Shown: positions 27,393-35,263 of the stretch, one piece after another
Layout: each line of letters opens with the position of its first letter
Position numbering within the stretch: position 1 is the stretch's first letter
Assembly (NCBI RefSeq): GCF_900170025.1
Contig: NZ_FWEX01000006.1
Location: 638,501-702,500 of the forward strand
Reading direction: 5' to 3'
Source of the DNA: Nitrospira sp. ND1
GTDB lineage: Bacteria; Nitrospirota; Nitrospiria; Nitrospirales; Nitrospiraceae
DNA: 64,000 nucleotides
Notes under the pieces: generated by a model
What the model was told of the DNA's origin: nothing
The model's input: the letters and a program-made list of their open reading frames with translations, nothing else
The model's database searches: none
Made by a program: the position numbers and the translations under genes

Positions 27393-27755
27393 TTATGACT
27401 TTCTCAGGGCCAAATGGAGCACACCGCTGGACTGGTAAACGAGCTCATTCTGTCGCACTGATCTGGGCAAGCCCCAGGGTCAGTCTCAATACCGAACTTT
27501 TTGGGCGAGTTGATGCTTCATCCCTCCATCTGCTTGCCAATTGAAGACTTCCTTTGCTTCTTTAATACAGTTTCCTAATACCCTCAGCATCCTGCCCCCT
27601 GACATCCGGCTTGCCTGTTAATAGCCACCGGAGTAATTCGTGAAGCGGGTGCCAGTGCTGCCGCTGTTTGGCTTCACGAATCTCCTGAACACTCGGAATG
27701 TTCTGAAGTGGCAAATTTTCTCTATGCAGCTACCGTGTAAGAGCGAGAATGGAAG
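27393..27755. other. Intergenic stretch between HEPN genes and HEAT-repeat gene
   Basis: About 360 bases. A 50-codon minus-strand frame (27714 to 27562, TTG start) reads IREAKQRQHWHPLHELLRWL in its middle and could be a remnant or a very small gene. Evidence is too weak for a call. The rest shows nothing. The promoter of the HEPN pair should lie close to 27393-27480. Confidence 0.35.
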
Positions 27756-29222
27756 TTAGGACAGATTCTGCTTAATGAGAAATGCGAGATCTATAACGTG
27801 TTCCTCACGAGCCAGCCAGTTTTCACACTCGTTGAGTAGGAGTAAAGGGGCCAATTGTGCCATGAGTTCGGAGCTGCTCACGATATTCGTCACCAACTGA
27901 GGCGGCATACGGCCCAGGGTTGCTAATACCCAATCCCCGCCTGCGGAAGTAGCTTCAACAAGTACCCTCACTGTCGTCTCATTTCCTATTAGCCGTAGAG
28001 CCTCTGATGCTGCAGCAGCCACTCGCGGATCGCCAGACGTGAGCTTCTGAACCAGCTTTCTGATTACAGGCTCCTGGGTGTCCGGACCAAATGCTGCTAT
28101 TGCATGAAGTGCAACGTTTTCATCAGCATCTGCTATGAACGGTAATATTGCTTCGTAGTCCTTCAGACCCGCCTTGCCGAGACCCCAGACAGCCGCCTGG
28201 CGTATCTCGTCCCCTTCAAGCTGCCGACTCTGAGCAATACGTACCAGTTCGTTTTTGGAAAATTGACTACCGAGTTCCGTGAGTATCAGTACAGCCTCCA
28301 TCCGAAGATCCTTGCGTCCGTCACCCCACAACACGGCTTCAATCCTCTCCTGCCCAAGGGAGGACCCTAGGGATGCTGATGAACCAGCCGCCTCCAGAGA
28401 AACGCGCTCGTCTTGTTCTGATCTAAGAAGACTTTCCAATGCAGGGATTGCCTGAGGTCGTAAATCTTCCCGATGCGCAATAGCTTTTACTGCCGCATAA
28501 CGATCGAGTGGATTTTGCTTTAGAAGGTCGTCCAGAGGATTGTATTCTCGACTTAGAAGAGATGTAACCTCCGCCATCTCAGATGGAGCTCCAGCAAGGA
28601 TTGAGAGGCCCTTTTTAAATCTATCACCCGGACGAACATAAACGTGTTTCCCATTTAATGTATATGTCTGCCTACGCTGCCTCCCGCCGTCACCTGTCAT
28701 CGTTACGACAAGCTTCGTTCTGGTGACTGACTCTACAATCCCGTTATCGGAAGGAACAATTGCTGGCCAGGTCCTGTCACGTTCCGCCCCCTCAGAAGCA
28801 GACTTAGGAGGTCCAAGAGTAGATTTGTCAATGGAACCGCGTAGTGATTCGGTTGAAAAAAACATGGCCTCATCAGCCGGTCCTGGATCGCCTTGCTCTT
28901 GACGAATACCAATGAAAGCAATTATGTCCTCATTGCGTAGGCCGAAGTCCCAAGTACGGTCCGGATTTCTTGGCGCGTCACTCACTTTGATTTTCAGGTC
29001 CGACTTGGCGCGAACTTCGAATCGAATCCCAGTGCGAACACAAAGCAGATCTGGCAGCCTAAGGCGCTTCACCTTCGTCATCCATATTTTGTTGCAAGTG
29101 CAATATCTCTCCAGCTCTATAGGTCTAAAGCCTATAGCATGAAGCTGGCTCATAGTCTGGCGCACACCCATCGCGCCCAAGCTAAGGAAGTGCAGGAAAC
29201 TGGTATCTGTTTTAAATCCCAT
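27756..29222 (-). CDS. PD-(D/E)XK nuclease-like protein with HEAT repeats (candidate restriction enzyme)
   Basis: A 488-residue protein. The N-terminal part (about 30-110) has a PD-(D/E)XK pattern: P57-D58 in LRLPDLLCV and E69-x-R71, with K73 two residues on, in IRFEVRAK. A CTC pair lies just before it. The middle (about 165-215) looks like a small beta domain. The C-terminal half (about 225-470) is a chain of HEAT-like repeats, such as RYAAVKAIA, RPQAIPALESLL, RMEAVLILTELG and RQAAVWGLGKAG. Its start overlaps the stop of a controller-like XRE gene by one base (TAATG), and a DNA methyltransferase gene diverges from that regulator. Together these suggest the endonuclease of a restriction-modification system. 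Nuclease activity is inferred. Confidence 0.72.
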   Translation of the reverse strand: MGFKTDTSFLHFLSLGAMGVRQTMSQLHAIGFRPIELERYCTCNKIWMTKVKRLRLPDLLCVRTGIRFEVRAKSDLKIKVSDAPRNPDRTWDFGLRNEDIIAFIGIRQEQGDPGPADEAMFFSTESLRGSIDKSTLGPPKSASEGAERDRTWPAIVPSDNGIVESVTRTKLVVTMTGDGGRQRRQTYTLNGKHVYVRPGDRFKKGLSILAGAPSEMAEVTSLLSREYNPLDDLLKQNPLDRYAAVKAIAHREDLRPQAIPALESLLRSEQDERVSLEAAGSSASLGSSLGQERIEAVLWGDGRKDLRMEAVLILTELGSQFSKNELVRIAQSRQLEGDEIRQAAVWGLGKAGLKDYEAILPFIADADENVALHAIAAFGPDTQEPVIRKLVQKLTSGDPRVAAAASEALRLIGNETTVRVLVEATSAGGDWVLATLGRMPPQLVTNIVSSSELMAQLAPLLLLNECENWLAREEHVIDLAFLIKQNLS

Positions 29223-29473
29223 TAGGCAGTACCTTTGCGGACAATGGGATTCAAGAGATCGCGAGGTGAGATTTCTAGAGCTGCAGCAATAGCAAAAATG
29301 TTTTCAAGAGAAACATTCCGCTTTCCTCGTTCAACTGAACTGATATAGGTTCTATGAAGTTTGGCCCGATAACCGAGTTCTTCTTGCGAGAGGCCAGCTT
29401 GACGCCGAATTTCTCTTACGTTGTAGCCGAAGAGTTCCTTCGCATTATTTTTTGAGCTTCCGCGCGCCTTCAT
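29222..29473 (-). CDS. XRE-family controller (C) protein
   Basis: An 83-residue single-domain helix-turn-helix protein. The HTH is at about 18-72 (VREIRRQAGLSQEELGYRAKLHRTYISSVERG), the layout and size of restriction-modification controller proteins. The gene directly precedes the candidate endonuclease with a one-base overlap and faces the methyltransferase gene. Two GACT-AGTC type operator sequences lie in the space in front of it (29507-29520 and 29551-29560). It should set the timing between methylation and cutting, which is known for C proteins and inferred here. Confidence 0.85.
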   Translation of the reverse strand: MKARGSSKNNAKELFGYNVREIRRQAGLSQEELGYRAKLHRTYISSVERGKRNVSLENIFAIAAALEISPRDLLNPIVRKGTA

Positions 29474-29506
29474 GTTCTGCGCGCAAGCTAAAAAAATGTT
29501 AACAAT

Positions 29507-29520
29507 AAGTCTACAGACTT
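29507..29520. promoter_or_regulatory. C-box-like operator 1
   Basis: AAGTCTACAGACTT, an inverted repeat with 6-base arms and 2 central bases, 34 bases upstream of the controller gene start and in the -35 area of the methyltransferase promoter. It resembles the paired half-sites bound by controller proteins. Confidence 0.55.
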
Positions 29521-29533
29521 TACGTCACGCATC

Positions 29534-29542
29534 TGGTATATT
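29534..29542 (+). promoter_or_regulatory. Extended -10 promoter of the methyltransferase gene
   Basis: TGGTATATT, an extended -10 element (TG, one base, TATATT). Transcription would start near 29549, at the edge of operator 2. The site 29507-29520 occupies the -35 region, so binding there would affect this promoter. Confidence 0.5.
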
Positions 29543-29550
29543 CTTGACCG

Positions 29551-29560
29551 GACTAAAGTC
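29551..29560. promoter_or_regulatory. C-box-like operator 2
   Basis: GACTAAAGTC, with arms GACT and AGTC, close to the consensus half-sites of known controller-protein operators. It lies between the predicted transcription start and the GTG of the methyltransferase gene, a position suited to repression. Confidence 0.55.
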
Positions 29561-29570
29561 TGAGGTAATC

Positions 29571-31331
29571 GTGTTGAAACCTAATTTCGAGCGGCTGGCG
29601 GAGACTGTAACGGTCCCGCGGACTGATCCGATATATAACTGCCATGGCTACCTTACGAAGGTCCCAATAGCGGCAATAGAGCCCTTTATTGAGACATTTA
29701 CCCAGGTGGGAGATATTGTCGCTGATTTCTTCGCTGGCTCGGGCATGACAGGCCTGGCAGCACTGAGGCTCGGGCGGAAACCTTGGCTCAGTGATATTTC
29801 GGTGCTGGGCCATCACATAGCCGAAGGGTACTCCACCCGCATTAAGGCCGAATCTTTCAAGGCAGCGGCCCAAAAAGTCATCGGCGATGCACGCACAGCA
29901 ATTGGAGATCTCTACGCTACCCGCCGTTCGACTGATAATGTGACTGTCGAGATGGTTCGCACCGTTTGGTCGTTCACCTATAAGTGCCCCTCCTGCGAGT
30001 ATCGTCTTGTTTACTTTGAGCATCTCTCACCGAAAGGTAAGGCTCCCAAGAAATGTCCTGCGTGTCTCGCCCCCTTCGTTCGCCGCAGATGGTCACGAGA
30101 TCTCGACGTGCCAGTTGAGGTCGTGGTTCGAACTCCGCAAGGCCGTTTGATTCAGCAGCAGATCTCTGACTTCGATTACGCCATGATCAAAAAAGCAGCC
30201 AGCAATCCACGCCAGGCAGAGATCCCCTCACTGAAAATCACCGAGGACCGGGAAATGTTCAGCCGTTCTGGACTCGGTAAAGCAGGCCTGGTTAACACCA
30301 GGGATTTTTTTTCTCCTCGCAATGCAATCGCCTTGCTTGAATTGTGGCGAGCGATAAATGGGGTGAAGGACTATCACGCGCGTCAAAAACTCCTTTTTGC
30401 CTTCACGGCAATCCTGCCCCGCGCATCTCGCCGCTACCAATGGAGCGCACAGCGACCGCTGAACGCGCAGAATCAAACCTACTACATCTCCCCTATATAC
30501 TATGAATGGAATGTATTCGAATTATTCGGGCGGAAAGTTAACGCAGCAATTCGGTCAGACTTGGAGCTTTTCTACCGTGAGCCGCTGCTCAGAAGCCAGG
30601 AGCATGCTTTACACTACATTGTTGCCTCGGCAGACCGGCTTAATCATCTTGAGACCGCATCTGTCGATTATGTATTCACAGATCCCCCTTTTGGCAGCAA
30701 CATTTTTTATAGCGATATGAGCCTGTTTCACGAAGCCTGGCTCGGTAAGGTTACAGATCCCACTTCAGAAGCTGTTGTTCATACGACAGGGAAACGAAAG
30801 AATGGATCATCAGAACGCTACGAATGCCTACTGCGTTCTGCGTTCGCTGAGGCATACCGCATCCTAAAGCCAGGGCGGTACATGTCTGTCGTTTTTGGAA
30901 ACAGCAGTGGTCGTATCTGGGGGTTAGTTCAGAGGGCGATGCGGGATGCAGGCTTCAAAGCGCCCGCTCATGTATCTATTCTCGACAAAGGCCAGAGATC
31001 AGTGAAAGGCTTAAATTCTGGATCAGAGAGTGTAGTTACCGTTGATCTCATCCTGACGGTGCAAAAGCCGATTCAGGTTGATAAACAGGAGAGCAGCCAT
31101 GAACTGCGCAAGGGAGACACGGAAGCCATGATCGCCCAAACAATTAATGAACTCTCTGGCACTGTCACCAACGCTAGTCATGTATACGCTAGGATTCTAC
31201 GGAAAGCGATTCAGAACCACTACGCCCTTGATCAGTTACATCTAACAGATGTGCTTCTCGCTTTACGTAAAAACGGCTATACGATTCATCCTAAAACCGG
31301 TATACTTTCGGTTTCAAAATCATTAGATTGA
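29571..31331 (+). CDS. DNA methyltransferase with Zn-ribbon insert
   Basis: A 586-residue N6-adenine or N4-cytosine DNA methyltransferase. The AdoMet-binding motif I is DFFAGSGMTGLAALRLG near residue 42. The catalytic motif IV is DYVFTDPPFGSN near residue 360. Between them is a zinc ribbon with Cys pairs CPSC and CPAC (about 140-170), as in COG1743-type methylases. Further on is the helix EAYRILKPGRYMSVVFGN. The GTG at 29571 is chosen because GAGG lies 5 bases upstream and the conserved start LKPNFERL follows. The open frame to 29472 overlaps the regulator and operators. It is divergent from the controller and candidate endonuclease, and should protect the host DNA from it. Confidence 0.88.
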   Translation: MLKPNFERLAETVTVPRTDPIYNCHGYLTKVPIAAIEPFIETFTQVGDIVADFFAGSGMTGLAALRLGRKPWLSDISVLGHHIAEGYSTRIKAESFKAAAQKVIGDARTAIGDLYATRRSTDNVTVEMVRTVWSFTYKCPSCEYRLVYFEHLSPKGKAPKKCPACLAPFVRRRWSRDLDVPVEVVVRTPQGRLIQQQISDFDYAMIKKAASNPRQAEIPSLKITEDREMFSRSGLGKAGLVNTRDFFSPRNAIALLELWRAINGVKDYHARQKLLFAFTAILPRASRRYQWSAQRPLNAQNQTYYISPIYYEWNVFELFGRKVNAAIRSDLELFYREPLLRSQEHALHYIVASADRLNHLETASVDYVFTDPPFGSNIFYSDMSLFHEAWLGKVTDPTSEAVVHTTGKRKNGSSERYECLLRSAFAEAYRILKPGRYMSVVFGNSSGRIWGLVQRAMRDAGFKAPAHVSILDKGQRSVKGLNSGSESVVTVDLILTVQKPIQVDKQESSHELRKGDTEAMIAQTINELSGTVTNASHVYARILRKAIQNHYALDQLHLTDVLLALRKNGYTIHPKTGILSVSKSLD

Positions 31332-31393
31332 CTAACTATAACCTCTGATTAAACAAATCAAGTTCCTAATCACTATCGTCCCTATAAAAAACT

Positions 31394-32224
31394 ATGACCA
31401 CGACACCAAAATTCAAGCCCAAAGTTATTTCATTCGTCAATCTAAAAGGTGGCGTGGGCAAAACTACTCTCGCGGTGAGTTATGCCTCCTACCTTGGAAA
31501 TGTCCACAAAAAACGGGTTCTATTGGTCGACCTAGATCCCCAAACGAATGCTTCCTTCTGGGTTATGGGCTTCAAGGACTGGAAGAGACATGAAAAAAAT
31601 AAAGGGACAGTCGCGGACCTAATGGGAGCAACCGCGCACAGTCGCCTTGGGAGCAATCTCAGAACAGTAGACAACATCGTGTACAAATCACCTGTGTTCG
31701 GCTTTGACCTTATTCCTTCGAACCTGTCCCTTTATACAATGGATTTGGACCTGGCGTCGGTGCCTATGAAAGAGGTTAAACTTAAGCGAGCAATCGAGGC
31801 ATGTAAGAACCCCTATGATTATATTATTTGCGATTGTCCTCCCAATCTCACGATTCCAACCCAGAACGCGCTTGCATTGAGTACACATTACGTAGTGCCG
31901 ATTGCTCTGGATTACTTTTCGTCGATTGGCATAAGTCTCCTCAAAAGCAGGATTGCCAAGCTAGGGAACGATTTGGACAATCACCCTAAGCTTGCTGGTA
32001 TTGTCATTACGCGTGCAGGAAGCCGCCCGGGGTGGCACAAGGCGGAAACTGAGGGAGGTCTTCGCAAGACATTCGGCGCCGAACTCTTAAACTCCAAGAT
32101 CAAAGATCGTCAAGATGTCGTAGTTTCAACTCAAGACAAAACTCCGGTATTTAATTCCGGCAACCAGTCTGTCATACAAGAATTCACTGGAGTGTGCCAG
32201 GAATTGTACGGTCGTATCCAATGA
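31394..32224 (+). CDS. ParA/Soj-family ATPase
   Basis: A 276-residue P-loop ATPase. The deviant Walker A motif KGGVGKTT is at residues 18-25, the A' motif at VLLVDLDPQTNASF, and Walker B at YDYIICDCPPNL. It starts 62 bases after the methyltransferase and overlaps the next gene by ATGA. No ParB gene or parS-like repeat is seen nearby, so plasmid-style partition is not supported. In defence islands, ParA-like ATPases also occur with toxins. Here the operon ends with a HEPN-like gene. Which role applies is open. Confidence 0.88.
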   Translation: MTTTPKFKPKVISFVNLKGGVGKTTLAVSYASYLGNVHKKRVLLVDLDPQTNASFWVMGFKDWKRHEKNKGTVADLMGATAHSRLGSNLRTVDNIVYKSPVFGFDLIPSNLSLYTMDLDLASVPMKEVKLKRAIEACKNPYDYIICDCPPNLTIPTQNALALSTHYVVPIALDYFSSIGISLLKSRIAKLGNDLDNHPKLAGIVITRAGSRPGWHKAETEGGLRKTFGAELLNSKIKDRQDVVVSTQDKTPVFNSGNQSVIQEFTGVCQELYGRIQ

Positions 32225-32676
32225 GGAGAGACAAAATTAAGGCCTGGTTGACTGAAGTGGCAAAACAGGCCAAACAGGCTCCTACTTCTCTGCCCGAAGG
32301 CACAGAACTGGTTGTGCGATCTCTGATCAACATGCTCGGGGTAGCGTCTGGGGACGAGCTGACGAATCTTAAGCTTAGTACCCCCAAGGAGAATATCGGC
32401 TCCCTAGTGATTAAACTGGCCGAGGTTTCGAAATTCCCTAAACGAGAGTGGATCGACCTTATTAATTTCTACGGTCTGTCATTAGATTTGAACCCGCGAG
32501 ATTCAGCTCGCGACGTAATGGGCAAGCTAGCGCGCCATCTACGTGAGAATCCTGCAGCACTTGCGCTGGTAGCCTCCAAAAAGCCGGGGGTTCATGCCAA
32601 GAGGCGTACTCTCAAGAAAAGGCGGCCGCTCGCAGAGAATCTGCAAGACACTTTAACGCGACTACTCAACGAATAA
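32221..32676 (+). CDS. Hypothetical protein, middle gene of the ParA operon
   Basis: A 151-residue soluble protein, mostly helical, with a very basic Lys/Arg-rich segment near 117-135 (KKPGVHAKRRTLKKRRPL) that could contact nucleic acid. I recognise no family. The ATG at 32221 overlaps the ParA stop (ATGA), and the next gene begins 6 bases after its stop. The three genes are therefore one tightly linked unit, and this protein may be the adaptor between the ATPase and the HEPN-like protein. Confidence 0.7.
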   Translation: MRRDKIKAWLTEVAKQAKQAPTSLPEGTELVVRSLINMLGVASGDELTNLKLSTPKENIGSLVIKLAEVSKFPKREWIDLINFYGLSLDLNPRDSARDVMGKLARHLRENPAALALVASKKPGVHAKRRTLKKRRPLAENLQDTLTRLLNE

Positions 32677-32682
32677 TCTTAT

Positions 32683-33423
32683 ATGAGTTATTTGCGAGAC
32701 CTATCCAGATCGCAAAAGAATTCATTCTTAAATGCATTTGAATTCTTTTCCGATCGGGCCCACCAGAAAACATATGAAGATTTAATTGCCTCGATTTCCT
32801 CTCTCCAAAGCTGGTTGGAGTACTATGTCACAACTGCTAATTTCGAATCCAAAGTGAGCGATTTTTTTTCCGAAGCGGTGAATGACGCCATTTTGGCATA
32901 TTCTTTTGCACGCGTGGGAACGTGGCGGCCAGCACTTCAAAGCCTCCGGAGCACTTTGGAGAACTCTCTTTATTTCTTATACTATAAAGATCATCCAATT
33001 GAGCTACTGCTCTGGGAAAAACAAAAGCATCGTCTCGGCTTCACCGACTTGAACTTATATTTTAAGGGGCATCCCCTCCTTTGCGGACACAACCATCAGA
33101 TTGAAACTGGAATAGATGCGATTGAAAAATCGTACGCTGAGTTATCTAAAGCCGTTCACGGATCAGTCGCTTACTTTCGCATGGTGGGAAAATCGTCATT
33201 CGAATACCTGCCATCAATTCATGTGAAGGATGCGGTTGAACTCTCGCGGTTTAGGTCAATTGTAAGGAGACTTATCGAAGGTATTAATCAACTCCTTGTT
33301 GCAATGTTCAGGGAGTCTTTACAAGGTGCTGCTTTGCCGTCATTGCGCCAGGGGATTGCAGGCGCAGTCTCAGCAGCTAAACGTGCGGCAATAAAGAAAT
33401 CGTTCAATATCATGCTTCACTGA
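32683..33423 (+). CDS. HEPN-like protein, last gene of the ParA operon
   Basis: A 246-residue helical protein. It has features often seen in HEPN-like proteins of unknown function: the helix WRPALQSLRSTLENSLYFLYY (about 81-101) and the motif YAELSKAVHGSV with His 159. No R-x4-6-H motif is present, so it may lack RNase activity or use another arrangement. It has no signal peptide. It follows the small basic protein by 6 bases and closes the operon that begins with ParA. Confidence 0.6.
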   Translation: MSYLRDLSRSQKNSFLNAFEFFSDRAHQKTYEDLIASISSLQSWLEYYVTTANFESKVSDFFSEAVNDAILAYSFARVGTWRPALQSLRSTLENSLYFLYYKDHPIELLLWEKQKHRLGFTDLNLYFKGHPLLCGHNHQIETGIDAIEKSYAELSKAVHGSVAYFRMVGKSSFEYLPSIHVKDAVELSRFRSIVRRLIEGINQLLVAMFRESLQGAALPSLRQGIAGAVSAAKRAAIKKSFNIMLH

Positions 33424-33555
33424 AGTCTAACTTAACTTTTACAGTATCTCTGAAAGACTATTGTTTCCTCCCATCAATATTGAAGCCTCGTTAACCTACT
33501 CACGCAGTTGATGCCTCTCCAAATGTCGTTTTCTGAATGTCCTTGGCCGATGAAT

Positions 33556-33593
33556 AGGGCCATCTGGCCCTAGTGGCTGTTTTATGGCCCTAG
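33556..33593. repeat. Three TAGGGCCA/TGGCCCTA half-sites
   Basis: AGGGCCA-TC-TGGCCCT forms an inverted repeat, and a second direct copy of TGGCCCTAG (33585-33593) lies 20 bases after the first (33565-33573). The layout is that of an operator with two helical-turn spacing. The binding protein is unknown. Confidence 0.5.
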
Positions 33594-33830
33594 AGCAACT
33601 TTTTGTATTATTTCGCCATATTTTTGATTCCGGCGGCATGCCCATTCGACTCACCGCGGTTCCATTCGCCCTATCTCATCTTCGTCGCTGATTTTAACTA
33701 ACGTGTGAATAACCGCTCCCAGAGCTACGTTTGATCACGTCCCCTTTGCAACTTTCAGTTTAGACAACGTTTTTGCATACCCGTCTCTCTCTTCTCTTCG
33801 TTTGCTCAGGAACGCTCTGTTTGGGATGCC

Positions 33831-33870
33831 GTAGTGTCCCTTAGTGTCCCCTATTGTCCCCTAGTGTCCC
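33831..33870 (+). repeat. Four tandem 10-bp repeats (nTAGTGTCCC)
   Basis: Four head-to-tail units: GTAGTGTCCC, TTAGTGTCCC, CTATTGTCCC and CTAGTGTCCC. The 10-bp period puts every copy on the same face of the helix. The array lies 81 bases before the HTH gene that opens the inovirus cluster, so it is probably a protein-binding array for replication or for control of the early promoter. Confidence 0.75.
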
Positions 33871-33950
33871 CGAATCGGCATCTTTCACCACCGCACGCCG
33901 ATGCGTATGGTTCGTCCATACATCGTGCGCCGCAACGCAAAGGAGATCTG

Positions 33951-34262
33951 ATGGAACAAACATGGTTGACCGTCGATGAGTTGGCCGCCGTCCTCAAAGT
34001 CAGCCCGAAGTCAATCCGCCGGGCCTACCGCAAGGGTGAGATTCCTGTCGATCGATTCTGCCGTTTTGTCCGCTTCGACCTGGAACGAGTGAAAGAGGCC
34101 CTTAAGGCCAAGGGGCATAGACCGTCCTTTGTGGAATCCAAGAGCAAGGGGGGACGGCGCAGCGCGACCGGCGGCGCCAGCCGGCGGCGCGCGCAGCCGA
34201 CCAGCCCCCGACTTGGTAAGACGGGGGCGTCTATCGCACAGACCCCAAGGAGGAAGAAATGA
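33951..34262 (+). CDS. Excisionase-like HTH protein
   Basis: A 103-residue protein. Residues 1-55 are a MerR/excisionase-type helix-turn-helix (TWLTVDELAAVLKVSPKSIR, then GEIPVDRFCRFVRFDLERV). The C-terminal 45 residues are Lys/Arg/Ser-rich and disordered, suited to nucleic acid binding. AAAGGAGATCTG precedes the ATG at 33951. Its stop overlaps the Rep start by 4 bases. It may bind the 10-bp repeats just upstream and act as the phage regulator. Confidence 0.85.
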   Translation: MEQTWLTVDELAAVLKVSPKSIRRAYRKGEIPVDRFCRFVRFDLERVKEALKAKGHRPSFVESKSKGGRRSATGGASRRRAQPTSPRLGKTGASIAQTPRRKK

Positions 34263-35263
34263 CGGGTTCCGGAGGGTTCACCCAGACCATCGATTGGCTG
34301 GCCTTCACCCTGCCGAAGGCTGAGGTGGCGGACGTGATCAAGCTGATTGGTGGCGACTGGTTCCAGAGTGAGACCGGCTTTCGCGGCTATCCCGTGGCGC
34401 AGCTTATGACGGAAGGCAAAACGGGCGTCGGGAAACTGGGGACTGGTGCTCCTCGCAACCCGAAGGAGGTGCATGTGGATCTCTCGGCAGGCATCATCTC
34501 CCAGTGGGACGAACTCAAGCTGAAGACGGTTCTCGCCTGGATCTTCGCTCAAAAAGGCCATGTCACCCGCATTGATGTGGCCCTGGATGACCGGGAGGCC
34601 ACTGTCGCAGTCGAAACCGTCCGCCAAGCCGTGGAGGCCGGACAGCTCGTGAGTCGGTCCAAGCAGTTCAAAGTCATTCAAGCCTCGAATCATCGTGAGG
34701 GCGTTCGGACCGGAGAGACGCTCTACTTTGGGAGTCGAGAAAGCCAGACCATGCTGCGGGTCTATGACAAGCGCTTGGAACTGAAAAGTCGTGGCCGGGA
34801 AGACGCGGAATCCTACGGAGTCCGGTGGGAAATGGAATTCAAACAGGACCGGGCGCAAGCCTGCGCCAAAGCGCTGCTTACCCTCGATGCCGAAGATTGG
34901 CGGGCCTTCTTGGTGGGTGTGCTGCGCTCCTATGTGGATTTTCGAGAGACCACGCGAGAGGCCGAATCCTATGAGAAGTACCGGGCGCCATTGCTGAGCT
35001 GGTGGGAGGGCTTAACTGAAGGCTTTAGGCGCTGTCGGCTCGTGGTCGAACGCATTCAACAGCGGCTGGATGATGTCGTCGCGTGGTTCGCCAACGCCCT
35101 CAGCCCCATGCTCGCCGTGGTCGTGGCCTGTCGCGGTGATCAGTTTCTGACGGAGATGATTTATGCGGGCACGAAACGATGGAACCAGAAGCACTATGCC
35201 CTGCTGAAGCAACGCAAGAAGGTGGTGACGCCCTATGTGCTTCATCTCAAACCTCGTCCATGA
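34259..35263 (+). CDS. Phage replication initiation factor (Rep_trans/pII-like)
   Basis: A 334-residue rolling-circle initiator of the type found in filamentous phages. The front has IDWLAFTLPK, the middle VTRIDVALDDRE (metal and catalytic region) and GETLYFGSRESQTMLRVYDKRLE, where YFGSR..R.YDK is the family signature. A segment YGVRWEMEFKQDRA follows. The C-terminal 100 residues are helical. The start overlaps the HTH gene by ATGA. It should nick the phage origin, possibly near the repeats or the hairpin described in this window. Confidence 0.92.
   Translation: MTGSGGFTQTIDWLAFTLPKAEVADVIKLIGGDWFQSETGFRGYPVAQLMTEGKTGVGKLGTGAPRNPKEVHVDLSAGIISQWDELKLKTVLAWIFAQKGHVTRIDVALDDREATVAVETVRQAVEAGQLVSRSKQFKVIQASNHREGVRTGETLYFGSRESQTMLRVYDKRLELKSRGREDAESYGVRWEMEFKQDRAQACAKALLTLDAEDWRAFLVGVLRSYVDFRETTREAESYEKYRAPLLSWWEGLTEGFRRCRLVVERIQQRLDDVVAWFANALSPMLAVVVACRGDQFLTEMIYAGTKRWNQKHYALLKQRKKVVTPYVLHLKPRP

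Larger units (their letters stand above)
33424..33950. other. Intergenic region with two repeat arrays
   Basis: About 530 bases without a gene between the defence block and the inovirus genes. It holds the TGGCCCTA array at 33556-33593 and the 10-bp tandem repeats at 33831-33870, listed separately. It is a reasonable place for the phage replication or control region. It also marks the change from AT-rich to GC-rich DNA. Confidence 0.5.

Noticed and set aside
27562..27714. 50-codon frame between the HEPN pair and the HEAT-repeat gene
   Set aside because: It has a plausible amino acid pattern but a TTG start and no clear ribosome-binding site. It is too weak to call.
31394..32676. Plasmid-type partition operon
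   Set aside because: ParA is clear, but the next protein has no ParB-like HTH motif and no parS-like repeats are seen. A HEPN-like gene follows, so partition is not the best reading.
33831..33870. CRISPR array
   Set aside because: The repeats are 10 bp with no spacers and there are no cas genes. It is a tandem binding-site array. No CRISPR array was seen anywhere in the window.
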